A stretch of DNA of 64,000 bases from Candidatus Thiodictyon syntrophicum (GCF_002813775.1 NZ_CP020370.1:3249501-3313500), one strand, 5' to 3'; shown: positions 28,601-36,693, numbered from the stretch's first letter. The notes: generated by a model from the sequence alone, not told the origin. Made by a program: numbers and translations.

Positions 28601-29666
28601 CGATACAAATACCGATCATGCGCAGGGGCTGACCCTGCGCATCGTACGTCGTGTCGCCCCTGGCGTAGATCCAGCGCGACTTTCCCGCTCCCGGGATGAT
28701 GCGATATTCGTTGACCAGTGGGACATGGTCACGAATCGCGTCGTCGATACGCGCTTCTGCCGCCGCCAGGTCCGCGGGATGCAGCGCGGACCGCCAGGTG
28801 TCGAAGCTCGCCGGCGTGGTGGCCGGATCGAGATCGAGCAGATGAAAGAATTCATCCGACCATGACAGTTTGCCGCTTACGATGTCCCAGTCCCACACGC
28901 CCGCCTGGGCGGCGCTTTGCGCCAAGGTCAGCCGCGCATTGGCCTCCCGCAGGGCAATCTCCTGCTGCTTACGGTCGGTGATGTCATGGATGACGGAAAA
29001 GAGCAGCGGCTTGCCGCTGACGCCGACCGGCGTTGAAAAGACCTCGACGTCGCGCACCTCGCCGGTTGCGATCCGGTGTCGGAAATTGAAATAATTGCGC
29101 TCCTCGCGCAGCGCCCGTTGCCGCTCCAGCGCCACCTCGTCCGGGGGCAGGGTGTTGATCGCGCTGATGAGCATGCCGACCAGGTCTTGCGGCGGGTAGC
29201 CGTAATAGCGCACCGCCGCCTGATTGGCGGCGATGATGGCTCCGCCGGCGGGATCGATGAGCAACATCACCGATGACGTCTTCTCAAAGAAGTCACGGAA
29301 GCGGGTCTCGCTCACCCTCAGACGTTCACGGCCGCGGCGCCGGGTCCAGACCCAGCTACCGAACAACATCAACATCACGCCCAGCCCGCCGCCTAGCCAG
29401 GCCGACAATTTCAGCGGGAACGGTGACGGCTCGCGGCCCAACGCGGCGGGCAGCTTCTCGGCAAGCGCCCGGTCACTGGTGAAACCCCGGTCGGCGAGGG
29501 CGTGGCGGCCGACATCCGCGGGTGGGACACCGCTTTCGGAACCGGCAGGGAGTGGGCGCGGCGCGTCGCATCTTGCGTCGGCGGGGGCAAGCAGGCAGAG
29601 CAGCGCAACACCCCAGGCGGCGATTGTCGGGACGCTACCGCGGGGTCTGCCAAGAAGTACCGACAT
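25611..29666 (-). CDS. Multi-PAS/GAF sensor with GGDEF and EAL domains
   Basis: 1351 residues from the ATG at 29666 (MSVLLGRPRG, GGAG upstream); an ATG at 29687 has no ribosome-binding site, and the frame above it crosses a gene relic. An N-terminal signal or membrane segment and a second transmembrane segment (about 78-95) enclose a short periplasmic part. Three PAS domains follow (RFRDFFEKTSSVMLLID; QAGVWDWDIVSGKLSW; APVGIYLASPTGNCLYAN), then a GAF-like domain (FFHALARYLAETLDMFYVC), two more PAS domains (SLPQIVWMTRADGWNIYF; ASEGIMITAADGTIIDVND), GGDEF with intact LGGDEF (near residue 980) and EAL with intact EALVRW (near 1107) and DDFGTGYSSL. It probably makes and/or degrades cyclic di-GMP in response to membrane or redox signals. 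It is a single gene. Confidence 0.93.
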   Translation of the reverse strand: MSVLLGRPRGSVPTIAAWGVALLCLLAPADARCDAPRPLPAGSESGVPPADVGRHALADRGFTSDRALAEKLPAALGREPSPFPLKLSAWLGGGLGVMLMLFGSWVWTRRRGRERLRVSETRFRDFFEKTSSVMLLIDPAGGAIIAANQAAVRYYGYPPQDLVGMLISAINTLPPDEVALERQRALREERNYFNFRHRIATGEVRDVEVFSTPVGVSGKPLLFSVIHDITDRKQQEIALREANARLTLAQSAAQAGVWDWDIVSGKLSWSDEFFHLLDLDPATTPASFDTWRSALHPADLAAAEARIDDAIRDHVPLVNEYRIIPGAGKSRWIYARGDTTYDAQGQPLRMIGICIDISARKQMEEALRDSEERFRTLAALAPVGIYLASPTGNCLYANQRWCEMAGMAPTQALGNGWLSALHPADRASVAAHWQGTVASGERWEQEYRLRTPGGIITWVQGLATPQRDVTGTIVKYIGISLDITERKQAGDVQAFLARTSGRSREETFFHALARYLAETLDMFYVCIDRLEGDGLTARTLAVWCDGHFEDDLSYALKDTPCGDVVGKQVCCFAAGVCQSFPRDQVLQDLGAESYIGTTLWSHDGRPIGLIAVIGRQPLRNRPFAESALKLVALRAAGELERLLAEESLHASEEKFHILAESLPQIVWMTRADGWNIYFNQQWVDYTGLTLEESYGHGWNLPFHPDDQQRSWEAWQHAVQTDGRYSLECRLRRADGVYRWWLIRGASLHAANGQVINWFGTCTDIQDLKESEAQLRLAANVFTHASEGIMITAADGTIIDVNDAFSHITGYRRDEVLGQTPRLLSDPCQGPAFYAELWRNLIAHGQWRGELWNRRKNGEVYAVMETISAVPDAQGQPQQFVALFSDITPIKEHERALERVAHYDALTGLPNRVLLADRLQQAMAQAQRHAHPVAVVLLDLDGFKVINDLHGHDAGDQFLIAAAARMRQTLRESDTFARLGGDEFVAVLPDLADTQAGVPMITRLLAAAAQPVQAGDLVLQVSASLGVTFYPQADDIDAEQLLRQADQAMYQAKLAGKGRYHFFDAEHDRRLRGHHEGLERLHQALMAHEFVLYYQPKVNMRSGTVSGAEALVRWQHPQRGLLPPGVFLPLIEDHPLAVDLGEWVIDTALTQIERWQAGGLALPVSVNVGARQLQQAGFPDRLRTILAAHPAVPPGHLELEVLETSALELAGAAQAIDACRELGVTFALDDFGTGYSSLTYLRRLRVARIKIDQSFVRGMLDDADDLAIVEGVLGLAAAFRRQVIAEGVETVAQGTRLLQLGCELAQGYGIAHPMPAADLPGWSAAWRPDPAWVDVAAVSRNAVPWTGSGTSP

Positions 29667-29692
29667 GGGGCGGGAACTCCGACTCATGTGAC

Positions 29693-29819
29693 GATGGTCG
29701 GCGAAACGCGCCGGCAGCATGGCATGACGATCTTCTGCAAGCCGTTCATCCGGGCGCCCGTCAACTATTTCGATCATGTCGACCTGCCGCAGGCGTACGC
29801 CTGGTTGGTCGAGGCGTAG
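29693..29819 (+). pseudogene. C-terminal fragment of a SpoIIAA/STAS-like protein
   Basis: The frame MVGETRRQHGMTIFCKPF...NYFDHVDLPQAYAWLVEA ends in TAG at 29819. This corresponds to the last about 40 residues of SpoIIAA-like STAS proteins, which typically end in a KPF...YF...A.AWL pattern. The N-terminal two thirds is absent and replaced by the 5' region of the GGDEF/EAL gene on the other strand. It is a relic with no ribosome-binding site. Confidence 0.6.
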
Positions 29820-29882
29820 CGCTCGCGCCGCGCCAAGGTGATCCACCCCGGGGGCGGGATGCAGGCGGCGCAGAAGCATTAA
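29818..29882 (+). pseudogene. Slipin gene fragment
   Basis: The DNA agcgctcgcgccgcgccaag and following bases match the slipin gene at 25262-25327, with conservation of AKVIH.(E/G)GGMQAA at the protein level, then stop. It is fused directly behind the STAS fragment. Length is only about 65 bp, so it is a rearrangement scar. Confidence 0.65.
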
Positions 29883-29956
29883 ACGTAACGCGCCGATTAT
29901 CGCTTGCTCGGGGGACAAGCGATCCCCGCGCCCTGAGCGCGGGCGACCGCCGCCCT

Positions 29957-31591
29957 TCAGGCCAGCACCGGATTCAGATTGACCCACCGCATGACGCGCG
30001 AGACCAGGTCCTTCGGGAATACGATGTCGCTCGCGCGGGCGTAGCGCCGGGACTCGGTGAGGTCGCGCTCGAACTGCTCGGCGAGCGTGACCGCCAGGGC
30101 CTCGTCCAGGATGTAATGGGCGCCTTCCACCTCGAGGCGCAGCGAGCGGGTATGGATGTTGAGGCTGGCGACCTGGCAGAATTGCCGATCCACCACCATG
30201 AACTTACTGTGCAGGGTGTCGGCGTTGCTCAAGTTGGGGTGGAGCTTGTTACGCACATAGACCTGACAGCCGTCCGGCGCGCTTCCGGCGGCCTCGGCAT
30301 CAGTGAGCAGGCAATACAGACCCTTCAAGATCGGCACGACCACGACCGCCTCGTCCACCGAGTCGCCGGAGTTGGTGAGCACCCGCACGCAAACGCCGCG
30401 CTGCACCGCGTCCACCAGTGCCTTGCAAATCGCCGGGACGTCCATGAAATAGGCATTTTCGATGTCAATCGTGCGGCGTGCCGCCCGGATCGCGCGCAGC
30501 ATGGCGAGCGTGACCCCTTGGCGGCTCTGGGGTCCGGGTTCGTCGATTACGGTGAGGATGCGGGCGGTCCCGCGTGCGGCCGGTACGGGCAGCGTCGCCG
30601 GCACCGCGATCGGGGTCAAGATCTGCCCGAAGGGCTCCACGGCGTTCGTGGCCGCGGCCCGCTCATTCCAGATCCCGACATAGCGCTGATAGTCATCGCG
30701 CACATTGGGGCCCGCGATGCGGACATCGGTATCGCGCCACTGCCGCCGGTTCGGGTCGGCGGCGGCGGGCGTGCCGAAGGCGTGGCTGTATTCATCCCCG
30801 ATGTTCATGCCGCCGGTGATGCTGATCGGCTGGGCACCGGCGCCGTCGATGATCAGCTCCTTGTAATGGAAGCCGTCGAACGGCCGCTCGTCGTGATGAT
30901 AGAGCAGCACCGGTATCCCGCCCTCGACCAGGCGGCACAACAGTGCGATCGACGTGGGATCGCCGGCGGCGATATTGCCGTCGACCATGACGCGAATCTC
31001 GATTGCGGGTTCCCGGCGGCGCCGGGCGAGCAGGGCGTCCACGGTCTTCTGTCCGGTGTGGTCGCCGTACAGCTTCCAGGTGGCGAGCAGGATGCTTGAC
31101 TGGGCCGCAGCGATGAGTTCATAGCGCTGCGCGAAGGAGGCCGGACCATTGATCAAGGGCACCACGGCATTACCCGCACTGAAGCGCTCTCCCACCAGTT
31201 GTTCCAGGCCCTCGGCGAACGCGGCCTCCGAGACGCCGCTGCCGGCGGGTATCCGGGATGTCTCATCATACAGGCGGGCATTGAGCGAATCCCATTGCGG
31301 ATAGCGGTTGGCCCCGCGTCCGCGGGAGATATACCCCTCGACTAGCAGCCGCGCGTAGATGCTGCGTTTGATCAGGGCGACGGTGCGCGCCTGGGTTTCG
31401 GAGAGTGGCCCCGGGGCGTGCTTGACGAGCAGGCCGAGGACCAGGTCCAGGGTCCGGTCCAGTACCTTGTAGGTCGCGCGCAGGACCGCGGGCTCGGCGC
31501 TCGTCAGCGGCCGCGTCAGACCGGACTGATGGGCCTGTGGGGTCGCCGCGGTGAGGTTTGAATATGCTGACTGATGGTCGTCTTGCGGCAT
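29957..31591 (-). CDS. Phospholipase D/cardiolipin synthase-like protein
   Basis: 544 residues from the ATG at 31591 (MPQDDHQSAYS), preceded by TTGGAGGG. The frame runs further upstream but there it translates repeat DNA. Two PLD (HKD) half-sites are visible: FHYKELIIDGAGAQPISITGG in the first half and LHSKFMVVDRQFCQVASLNIH in the second, each followed by the expected Gly/Ser or Asn. Such enzymes transfer phosphatidyl groups or hydrolyse phosphodiesters through a phospho-His intermediate. No transmembrane segment or signal peptide is evident. The N-terminal about 140 residues are helical and unusual for cardiolipin synthases. The substrate cannot be told from sequence. Confidence 0.87.
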   Translation of the reverse strand: MPQDDHQSAYSNLTAATPQAHQSGLTRPLTSAEPAVLRATYKVLDRTLDLVLGLLVKHAPGPLSETQARTVALIKRSIYARLLVEGYISRGRGANRYPQWDSLNARLYDETSRIPAGSGVSEAAFAEGLEQLVGERFSAGNAVVPLINGPASFAQRYELIAAAQSSILLATWKLYGDHTGQKTVDALLARRRREPAIEIRVMVDGNIAAGDPTSIALLCRLVEGGIPVLLYHHDERPFDGFHYKELIIDGAGAQPISITGGMNIGDEYSHAFGTPAAADPNRRQWRDTDVRIAGPNVRDDYQRYVGIWNERAAATNAVEPFGQILTPIAVPATLPVPAARGTARILTVIDEPGPQSRQGVTLAMLRAIRAARRTIDIENAYFMDVPAICKALVDAVQRGVCVRVLTNSGDSVDEAVVVVPILKGLYCLLTDAEAAGSAPDGCQVYVRNKLHPNLSNADTLHSKFMVVDRQFCQVASLNIHTRSLRLEVEGAHYILDEALAVTLAEQFERDLTESRRYARASDIVFPKDLVSRVMRWVNLNPVLA

Positions 31592-31654
31592 GGTCACACC
31601 CTCCAAAACGTATAGAAAACGCAAACACCCGGCGGTGATCGTCGTTCCGGCCAC

Positions 31655-31746
31655 TGGAGGTCGAGGCTTTGGCCGGTCCGGCGTGCAGGCGCCGGTGATT
31701 TCCATTGGATCGGTCGGAAACCGCCACCGGCGAAAGCCTCGACCTC
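31655..31746. repeat. GGTCGAGGCTTT inverted repeat
   Basis: Left arm ggtcgaggctttggccggt (31659-31677), right arm accggcgaaagcctcgacc (31726-31744), one mismatch over 19 bp, with about 48 bp between. The right arm motif aagcctcgacctccggt also occurs at about 21739. It is the main content of the 361-bp divergent spacer 31592-31952. Confidence 0.75.
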
Positions 31747-31952
31747 CGGTTGTCGACGGACCGCCACTGGCCGAAACGATGACCAGGGTCAAGCCCCCGA
31801 CCACGAGTCTAGCATCGATCCGCGCCCTTGTTGCGGATGCCGGCTCCGGCGTACCCGTTCGGGAGGCACCGGCGCGTTCGCCATCAGCGGCCACCCCGCG
31901 GCTATGATACCGCCCGCGGCACTGACGCCGCATCGACCTCTGGGGCACCCCG

Positions 31953-34145
31953 ATGAGACGCCTGTTGTTGCTGCTCTTGCTCTGCTGTGTGACGCTGCCC
32001 GGGATGGCCCGGGACCTGGCCCACCCGCGTATCGGTCTGGTCTTGAGCGGCGGCGGAGCCCGCGGGGCGGCCCATGTGGGTGTGCTCAAGGTCCTGGAGG
32101 AGTTGCATATCCCCATCAGTGCCGTGGCCGGGACCAGCATGGGCGCCCTGGTGGGCGGGGTCTACGCCGGCGGTATGGCACCGGCGGAGATGCAGCGCCG
32201 TCTGACCGGCGTGAACTGGGCCGAACTGCTGTTGGATGACCCGCCGCGCCAGGAGTGGCCCATCCGCCGCAAACAGCGCGACGTTCAGACCCCCGTCGAC
32301 CTGAGCTTCGGCGTCCGGCAGGGGAAACTCAGACTGCCGGGCGGGGCCCTCGCCGGACAGCAGGTGGAGGTCTTCTTCAGCGATCTGGTCAAGGGCGTCG
32401 AGGCGCGGCGCGGCTTCGACGACCTGCCGATCCCCTTCCGTGCGGTGGCGACCAATCTCGAGAACGGGGCCATGAAGGTCTTCGCTGCGGGACCGCTCCC
32501 GGAGGTGATGCGCGCGAGCATGTCGGTGCCCGGGGTCTTTGCCCCGGTGGAGATCGACGACCATCTCTACGTGGACGGTGGCCTGGTGCGCAACCTGCCG
32601 GTCGATGTGGCGCGACGCATGGGGGTGGATATCGTGATCGCCGTCAACCTGGGGGGTTCCTATCTCCCCCGCGATCAATTGCACTCGGTGGTCGGGGTCA
32701 TGGCGCAGATGTTGGCGATCCTCACCGAACAGAACGTCGAACGCTCACTCAAGGAACTGCGCCCCCACCGGGACATCCTGATCGCGCCGGATTTGGGCAC
32801 CATCGGTGCCGCCGACTTCACGCGCGTCGCCGAGGCCATCCGCGCCGGGGAGCAGGCCGCCCGCGCCGTCGCTCCGCGGCTGCGGCACCTGGGTCTGAGC
32901 CCCGCCGACTATGCCGCCTGGCGGGCGCGCCGGTCGCTGCCGGCCACCGACGAGGCTCCGGTCGCACAGGTCGAGATCAGGGGCCTGGAGCGGGTCGCCC
33001 CGGCGCTCTTCGCCCCCCTGGCGGCCCATCAGCAGGGCCACCCGCTGGAGCGCGAGCGCCTCAAGGCAGACCTGCGGACCCTCTATGCCCGCAGCGACTT
33101 CACCAACCTGAACTATGATCTGGACCCGCTGGGAAGCGCCAATCGGTTGGTCATCCGGGCCCATGAGAAGCCCTGGGGACCCGGGTATTTCAGCTTTGGG
33201 CTCGGCCTGTCGTCCGACTTCAAGGGCGACGAACGCTTCGGTCTGCGCGGGACCTATCGCCGGACCTGGGTCAATCCGCTGGGTGCCGAATGGCTCACGA
33301 GTGCCCAGTTCGGCAACGTGATGGGTCTCTATACCGAGTTTTTCCAACCCTTTGCGGTCGATCGCAGCACCTTCGTCGTGCCCAGCCTGGGCCTGGGTTC
33401 GACCCCGCTCGGGGTCTTTCGCGACGGTACCCGCATCGCGCGCTATGACGTGCTGCGCGCTAGCGCCGGCCTGGATGTCGGCGCCACCCTCTTCGGCGGC
33501 AATGCGGAACTGCGCCTGGGCCTGGCGCTGGGCACCGCCACGCCCAAACGCGATACGGGTGAACCAATTCTATTCGAGGGCACGCGCAACGAGAGCGGGC
33601 CGCGCGCCTCATTGCGCTACGACACCCTCGACAGCCCCGAGCTGCCGCGGCAGGGCAACCGGGTGGTGCTGGAACTGCGCGCCCCGGAGCCGGCCCTGGG
33701 CGCGGACCTGAGTTACCGGCGGGCACTGGGTCAGTGGATCGGTGCCTACAGTATCGGCGACCACACCCTGGTCGGCCGGGCCGAGGTCGGCCGCGGCTTC
33801 GGGGAGACCATGCCCTATTATGACCAGTTTGCGCTGGGCGGTTTCCTGCACCTGTCCGGCTACGCCAACGACGAATTGCGCGGCAATGAGGTCGCCTTCG
33901 GCGCGCTCGCCTATTACCGTCGGCTGCCCACCCTGACCCCTTCCTGGGCGCGCGGCGTCTATCTCGGCGGCTCTCTGGAGGTCGGATCGGTCACGCAGAC
34001 CAACCCGCTCCTGACGCCGCCCGGCACCCGCTTCGGCAGCAGCTTGTTCCTCGGCATCGACACCCTGATCGGACCCGCCTATCTGGGCCTGGGGATGGCT
34101 GGGGACGGCGACGGCACGGGCTACCTGATGATTGGATTCCCGTAA
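31953..34145 (+). CDS. plpD: Patatin-like phospholipase with POTRA and Omp85-type barrel (PlpD-like, type Vd secretion)
   Basis: 730 residues. A signal peptide (1-19) precedes a patatin domain with every hallmark: SGGGARGAAHVGVL oxyanion loop, nucleophile Ser62 in GTSMG, and catalytic Asp208 in VDGG. A single POTRA-like domain follows (about 315-390, VAQVEIRGLERVAPALF to YDLDPLGSANRLVI), and residues about 395-730 are amphipathic beta-strands of a surface-antigen barrel ending in GYLMIGFP, a C-terminal aromatic as needed for BAM. This is the arrangement of Pseudomonas PlpD, in which the barrel takes the lipase to the cell surface. It should act on phospholipids outside the cell. Monocistronic, divergent from the PLD gene. 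Confidence 0.92.
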   Translation: MRRLLLLLLLCCVTLPGMARDLAHPRIGLVLSGGGARGAAHVGVLKVLEELHIPISAVAGTSMGALVGGVYAGGMAPAEMQRRLTGVNWAELLLDDPPRQEWPIRRKQRDVQTPVDLSFGVRQGKLRLPGGALAGQQVEVFFSDLVKGVEARRGFDDLPIPFRAVATNLENGAMKVFAAGPLPEVMRASMSVPGVFAPVEIDDHLYVDGGLVRNLPVDVARRMGVDIVIAVNLGGSYLPRDQLHSVVGVMAQMLAILTEQNVERSLKELRPHRDILIAPDLGTIGAADFTRVAEAIRAGEQAARAVAPRLRHLGLSPADYAAWRARRSLPATDEAPVAQVEIRGLERVAPALFAPLAAHQQGHPLERERLKADLRTLYARSDFTNLNYDLDPLGSANRLVIRAHEKPWGPGYFSFGLGLSSDFKGDERFGLRGTYRRTWVNPLGAEWLTSAQFGNVMGLYTEFFQPFAVDRSTFVVPSLGLGSTPLGVFRDGTRIARYDVLRASAGLDVGATLFGGNAELRLGLALGTATPKRDTGEPILFEGTRNESGPRASLRYDTLDSPELPRQGNRVVLELRAPEPALGADLSYRRALGQWIGAYSIGDHTLVGRAEVGRGFGETMPYYDQFALGGFLHLSGYANDELRGNEVAFGALAYYRRLPTLTPSWARGVYLGGSLEVGSVTQTNPLLTPPGTRFGSSLFLGIDTLIGPAYLGLGMAGDGDGTGYLMIGFP

Positions 34146-34149
34146 GAGG

Positions 34150-34174
34150 AGCCGGGGCGTCCCGCCCCGGCGCA
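34150..34174. repeat. GCCGGGGCGTCCCGCCCCGGC palindrome after the patatin gene
   Basis: Hairpin gccggggcg-tc-cgccccggc directly after the patatin stop codon, identical in core to 56638-56660 and related to the in-frame palindromes of brxC and pglX. It may also help terminate transcription, but there is no T-tract. Confidence 0.7.
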
Positions 34175-34328
34175 TCGGTAAGCATGCGGTGGGACGCACG
34201 ATGCGTTTCAAAGGGTTGCGGGGCGTCACACATGGCCCCCTGCGAAGGCTGGACAGGGGGGGTACCGTACAGTAGGATCGGGAAATATGCCGTGACCGTT
34301 GTCAACTCTTTAAATCAGGAGACAGGCT

Positions 34329-34496
34329 TTGGATTTATTCATGATTGGCTTTGTGGTTTTCGTGGTAATTATTTTCGTTGTGGGGTTATCCCGTGGCAGC
34401 CGCCGCGACGGTGGTGGTGACGGTGGTGGTGGTGGCGGTGGCGGTGGCGGTGGCGGTGGCGGCGGCGGTGGTGGTGACGGCGGTGATGGTGGCTGA
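34329..34496 (+). CDS. Glycine-tailed single-span membrane microprotein
   Basis: 55 codons from the TTG at 34329, which has AGGAGA at 34317-34322 at good spacing, or 51 from the ATG at 34341. One hydrophobic span (FMIGFVVFVVIIFVVGL) is followed by a short basic stretch (SRGSRRD) and then an almost pure glycine tail interrupted by Asp, ending DGGDGG. The gene is bracketed by a Shine-Dalgarno and a hairpin, and its first third is AT-rich relative to the flanks. Similar Gly-rich tail microproteins occur widely in bacteria, function unknown. The tail makes the region look like simple repeat DNA, so it is easily missed. Confidence 0.6.
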   Translation: MDLFMIGFVVFVVIIFVVGLSRGSRRDGGGDGGGGGGGGGGGGGGGGGGDGGDGG

Positions 34497-34533
34497 GAAG
34501 CGCTGTAGCCTACGGCGGTCGGCCGGTTCGATG

Positions 34534-34554
34534 GGCGCCGTTTTATACGGCGCC
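34534..34554 (+). terminator. Hairpin after the microprotein gene
   Basis: Arms ggcgccgt (34534-34541) and acggcgcc (34547-34554) with loop tttat, 38 bp after the stop. No U-tract follows, so termination is possible but not typical. Confidence 0.4.
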
Positions 34555-34730
34555 GGGCCGCCGCGTTGATTGGTGTCGGAGACCTCAATGAATTACGGGG
34601 CAGCCTCGATCATAGGCTCGGCCGCGCGGCATCCGCGCGGCATCGTGGGGTCGACAAGCGCAGCGCAGTCCACCAACGGCAGCGCGGGATTCGGTGGACT
34701 GCGCTAGCCTTTGTCCACCCTACGGCCGAG

Positions 34731-35282
34731 GTGATCATCAAGACCTGCCGGGCTGGGGCGGCCCGCGCGACCTTGCTTGTACTCGCCTTGGTCCTTGGGC
34801 CGGCGAGCGCCTGTGACGCGCAGTCAGGGCCCAGTCAGGCCGCGCTGTCCGAGCGCAATTTTTCCCGCGTCGTGGACCTGGACGGCCAGCCGACACTGCG
34901 CGTCAGTTGCGAATACGTCGGCAAGACGCCGGGCGATCCCGCCGACTATATCAGCGGTCACGATTATCGCCGGGTCGATACGGATTTCTATCGGCTCACG
35001 CTGGAAAACCTGTCGGCCAATCCGCTGATCATCGAGCGTGTCGACTACCGGTTGGAAACGGGGTCGATAACAGGGGAACAGGCGGCCGATGCGACCTCGC
35101 TGCGCCGCACCTGGGGGACCAACGTCATCGCGCCGGGGGCCCGCATCAGCCGCGGCAACAATATGGTCTGGTCCAAAGCCAGTCGCAACCGCCTGTGGAA
35201 GACCTACCAATTCCGCATTGATGATGAAGATAAGTCCAATCGGACCTTTGCCGTCGCTGTCTCCCTCGTCTACCGCCGTTGA
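34731..35282 (+). CDS. Exported hypothetical protein
   Basis: 183 residues from the GTG at 34731. A signal peptide or lipoprotein-type leader (RATLLVLALVLGPASAC, with the Cys possibly lipidated) is followed by a beta-rich domain (FSRVVDLDGQPTLRVSCEYV, YRLTLENLSANPLIIERVDYRL, FAVAVSLVYRR). No known domain is recognised. The open frame extends to 34566, but there it translates repeat DNA with a gtggactgcgc palindrome, so the later start is preferred. The phosphoribosyltransferase frame begins inside its 3' end. Confidence 0.6.
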   Translation: MIIKTCRAGAARATLLVLALVLGPASACDAQSGPSQAALSERNFSRVVDLDGQPTLRVSCEYVGKTPGDPADYISGHDYRRVDTDFYRLTLENLSANPLIIERVDYRLETGSITGEQAADATSLRRTWGTNVIAPGARISRGNNMVWSKASRNRLWKTYQFRIDDEDKSNRTFAVAVSLVYRR

Positions 35283-35934
35283 GTCCGCTGGGTTCGACGC
35301 GCGGCTCGTCATCGTGCCGCAGCACCCCAGCGGTGCCTTTCTGGTCGAGTTTGCACGCGCCTGCTACGTTGAAGGCGATTTTCGCTCGCCGGGTGGTCGG
35401 GCCAATGCCTGGTTGCTCGATTGCCGCCGACGCCTTGGTGACGGGCCGACGCTGCGGGCGGTGGCCGCCGAACTCGCGCGCCTGATCCAGGCCCAGGGGA
35501 GCGACCAGGTCGCCGGCACCGGGTTCGGCGCCTATCTACTGGTCGGCGGGATTCTGGCGTTACATACGCAGGTCGCCCGCGGCGTCCTGATTCGCCCTCA
35601 GGCCAAGCGCTATGGAACTGCAACGATGATCGAGGGCAGCCTCGACATCCGCACGCCGGTCTGTCTGGTGGACGATATCTTGAACTCCGGGGCCAGCGCG
35701 CTGGACGCCGTGAACAAGTTGCGTGCTTACGGATGCACCGACATTCGTCACCTGAGCGTGTTCTGCTTCGACTGGGGGAGCGGCCGGCGGCGCTTGAACG
35801 AGGTCGGCGTCTCGTGCGAGTGCCTCGCCGTGGTCGGCAAGGCTGGACCCGACAGGGCCCGGATGTCGCCTGCCCGGGCTGGATGCCTGTGGTTAGCCCG
35901 CTCCTGGCGTCGGGGCCTGGGACGGTTTCGTTAG
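35221..35934 (+). CDS. Phosphoribosyltransferase-like protein
   Basis: About 237 residues from the ATG at 35221; a GTG at 35311 is another possible start. The PRPP-binding loop of type I phosphoribosyltransferases is clear: TPVCLVDDILNSGASALDAV, with two Asp and the GxS loop, resembling orotate phosphoribosyltransferase. Ahead of it FGAYLLVGGIL and GVLIRPQAKRYG fit the flexible hood and Lys/Arg region of that family. The C-terminal about 40 residues (ARMSPARAGCLWLARSWRRG) look non-conserved and may be read-through into untranslated DNA. Substrate unknown. It overlaps the upstream exported-protein gene by 62 bp if the ATG is used. Confidence 0.7.
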   Translation: MMKISPIGPLPSLSPSSTAVESAGFDARLVIVPQHPSGAFLVEFARACYVEGDFRSPGGRANAWLLDCRRRLGDGPTLRAVAAELARLIQAQGSDQVAGTGFGAYLLVGGILALHTQVARGVLIRPQAKRYGTATMIEGSLDIRTPVCLVDDILNSGASALDAVNKLRAYGCTDIRHLSVFCFDWGSGRRRLNEVGVSCECLAVVGKAGPDRARMSPARAGCLWLARSWRRGLGRFR

Positions 35935-36024
35935 TCCCTTACCCGGGAACCCCTGGACCACACAAGATGCGGTCGTCGGGTTCGGTTTGGTGCAAGCAAC
36001 GACGAGCACCCGCCTGATGCAGCA

Positions 36025-36549
36025 TCAATGCAACACCCCGCTTGGTGCCTCTCCCGACTCCGGCTCCGGCAACAGATGCACGAAGCGCCCCTGCGCCTCG
36101 GTGAAGAGCTCGAACGCGGGCTCGCCAAAGGTGCGCCGCTTCTTCGAGACGCCCTTGGGCTTGACCTGCATCTGGGCGACCCAGAGTCCGTGGCGGGTCT
36201 CCAGGGTGAAGGAGACGATGTCGACGCGGTAGGGGGAGGCGCCGATCGAGCCGTAGCGCTCCAGGATCTCCTTGTAGCGGTGCATCTTCTCGCGCGGCAG
36301 GCCCCAGGCGTCCATGATGACGAAGACGAAGTCGGCCTCATGCAGCGCGGCCAGGTGCCGGACCAGTTCGGCCGACTCGTCCTTGGCGCTCTCGGAGGCC
36401 GCGCTCATCATCACCTGATGCGTCTGCCCGTTCGTCAGGTTGCCGACGAAGGCGACCGGCACCAGGTGCTCGCCGGACTCCAGGATGCCCCGGGCGACGT
36501 CGATCAGGGGGTCGATGAGGGTGCGATAGGTGGTGGGAATCATGCTCAT
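36025..36549 (-). CDS. Hypothetical cytoplasmic protein
   Basis: 174 residues, GAGG before the ATG at 36549. Soluble, with mixed alpha/beta character (HLVPVAFVGNLTNGQTHQVMM, EADFVFVIMDAWGLPREKM, VDIVSFTLETRHGLWVAQMQV). No catalytic motif or known domain is recognised. It is convergent with the phosphoribosyltransferase gene and divergent from hicA. Confidence 0.7.
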   Translation of the reverse strand: MSMIPTTYRTLIDPLIDVARGILESGEHLVPVAFVGNLTNGQTHQVMMSAASESAKDESAELVRHLAALHEADFVFVIMDAWGLPREKMHRYKEILERYGSIGASPYRVDIVSFTLETRHGLWVAQMQVKPKGVSKKRRTFGEPAFELFTEAQGRFVHLLPEPESGEAPSGVLH

Positions 36550-36667
36550 GGGTGCGCCTCGCTGCCTGGGTCGGCGCGGCCCGCGCCCCCCGTGGGCACC
36601 GCCGCGCCGTGCGGCGGCTAGTGTGGCAGCGTCAGCGCCGGTTCGCTAGCCGCGGACTGGACATCCG

Positions 36668-36687
36668 GACATTTGTGCCCTAATGTC
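36668..36687. promoter_or_regulatory. Candidate HicB operator
   Basis: Inverted repeat GACATT (36668-36673), 8-bp spacer, AATGTC (36682-36687), directly upstream of the hicA start and overlapping its Shine-Dalgarno region. HicB antitoxins with a DNA-binding domain repress their own operon from such palindromes. Confidence 0.5.
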
Positions 36688-36693
36688 AGGTTC

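Noticed and set aside
29820-29987. N-terminal extension of the GGDEF/EAL protein to 29987
   Set aside because: It runs antisense through the slipin and STAS fragments and has no signal-peptide character; the ATG at 29666 is followed at once by a proper leader.
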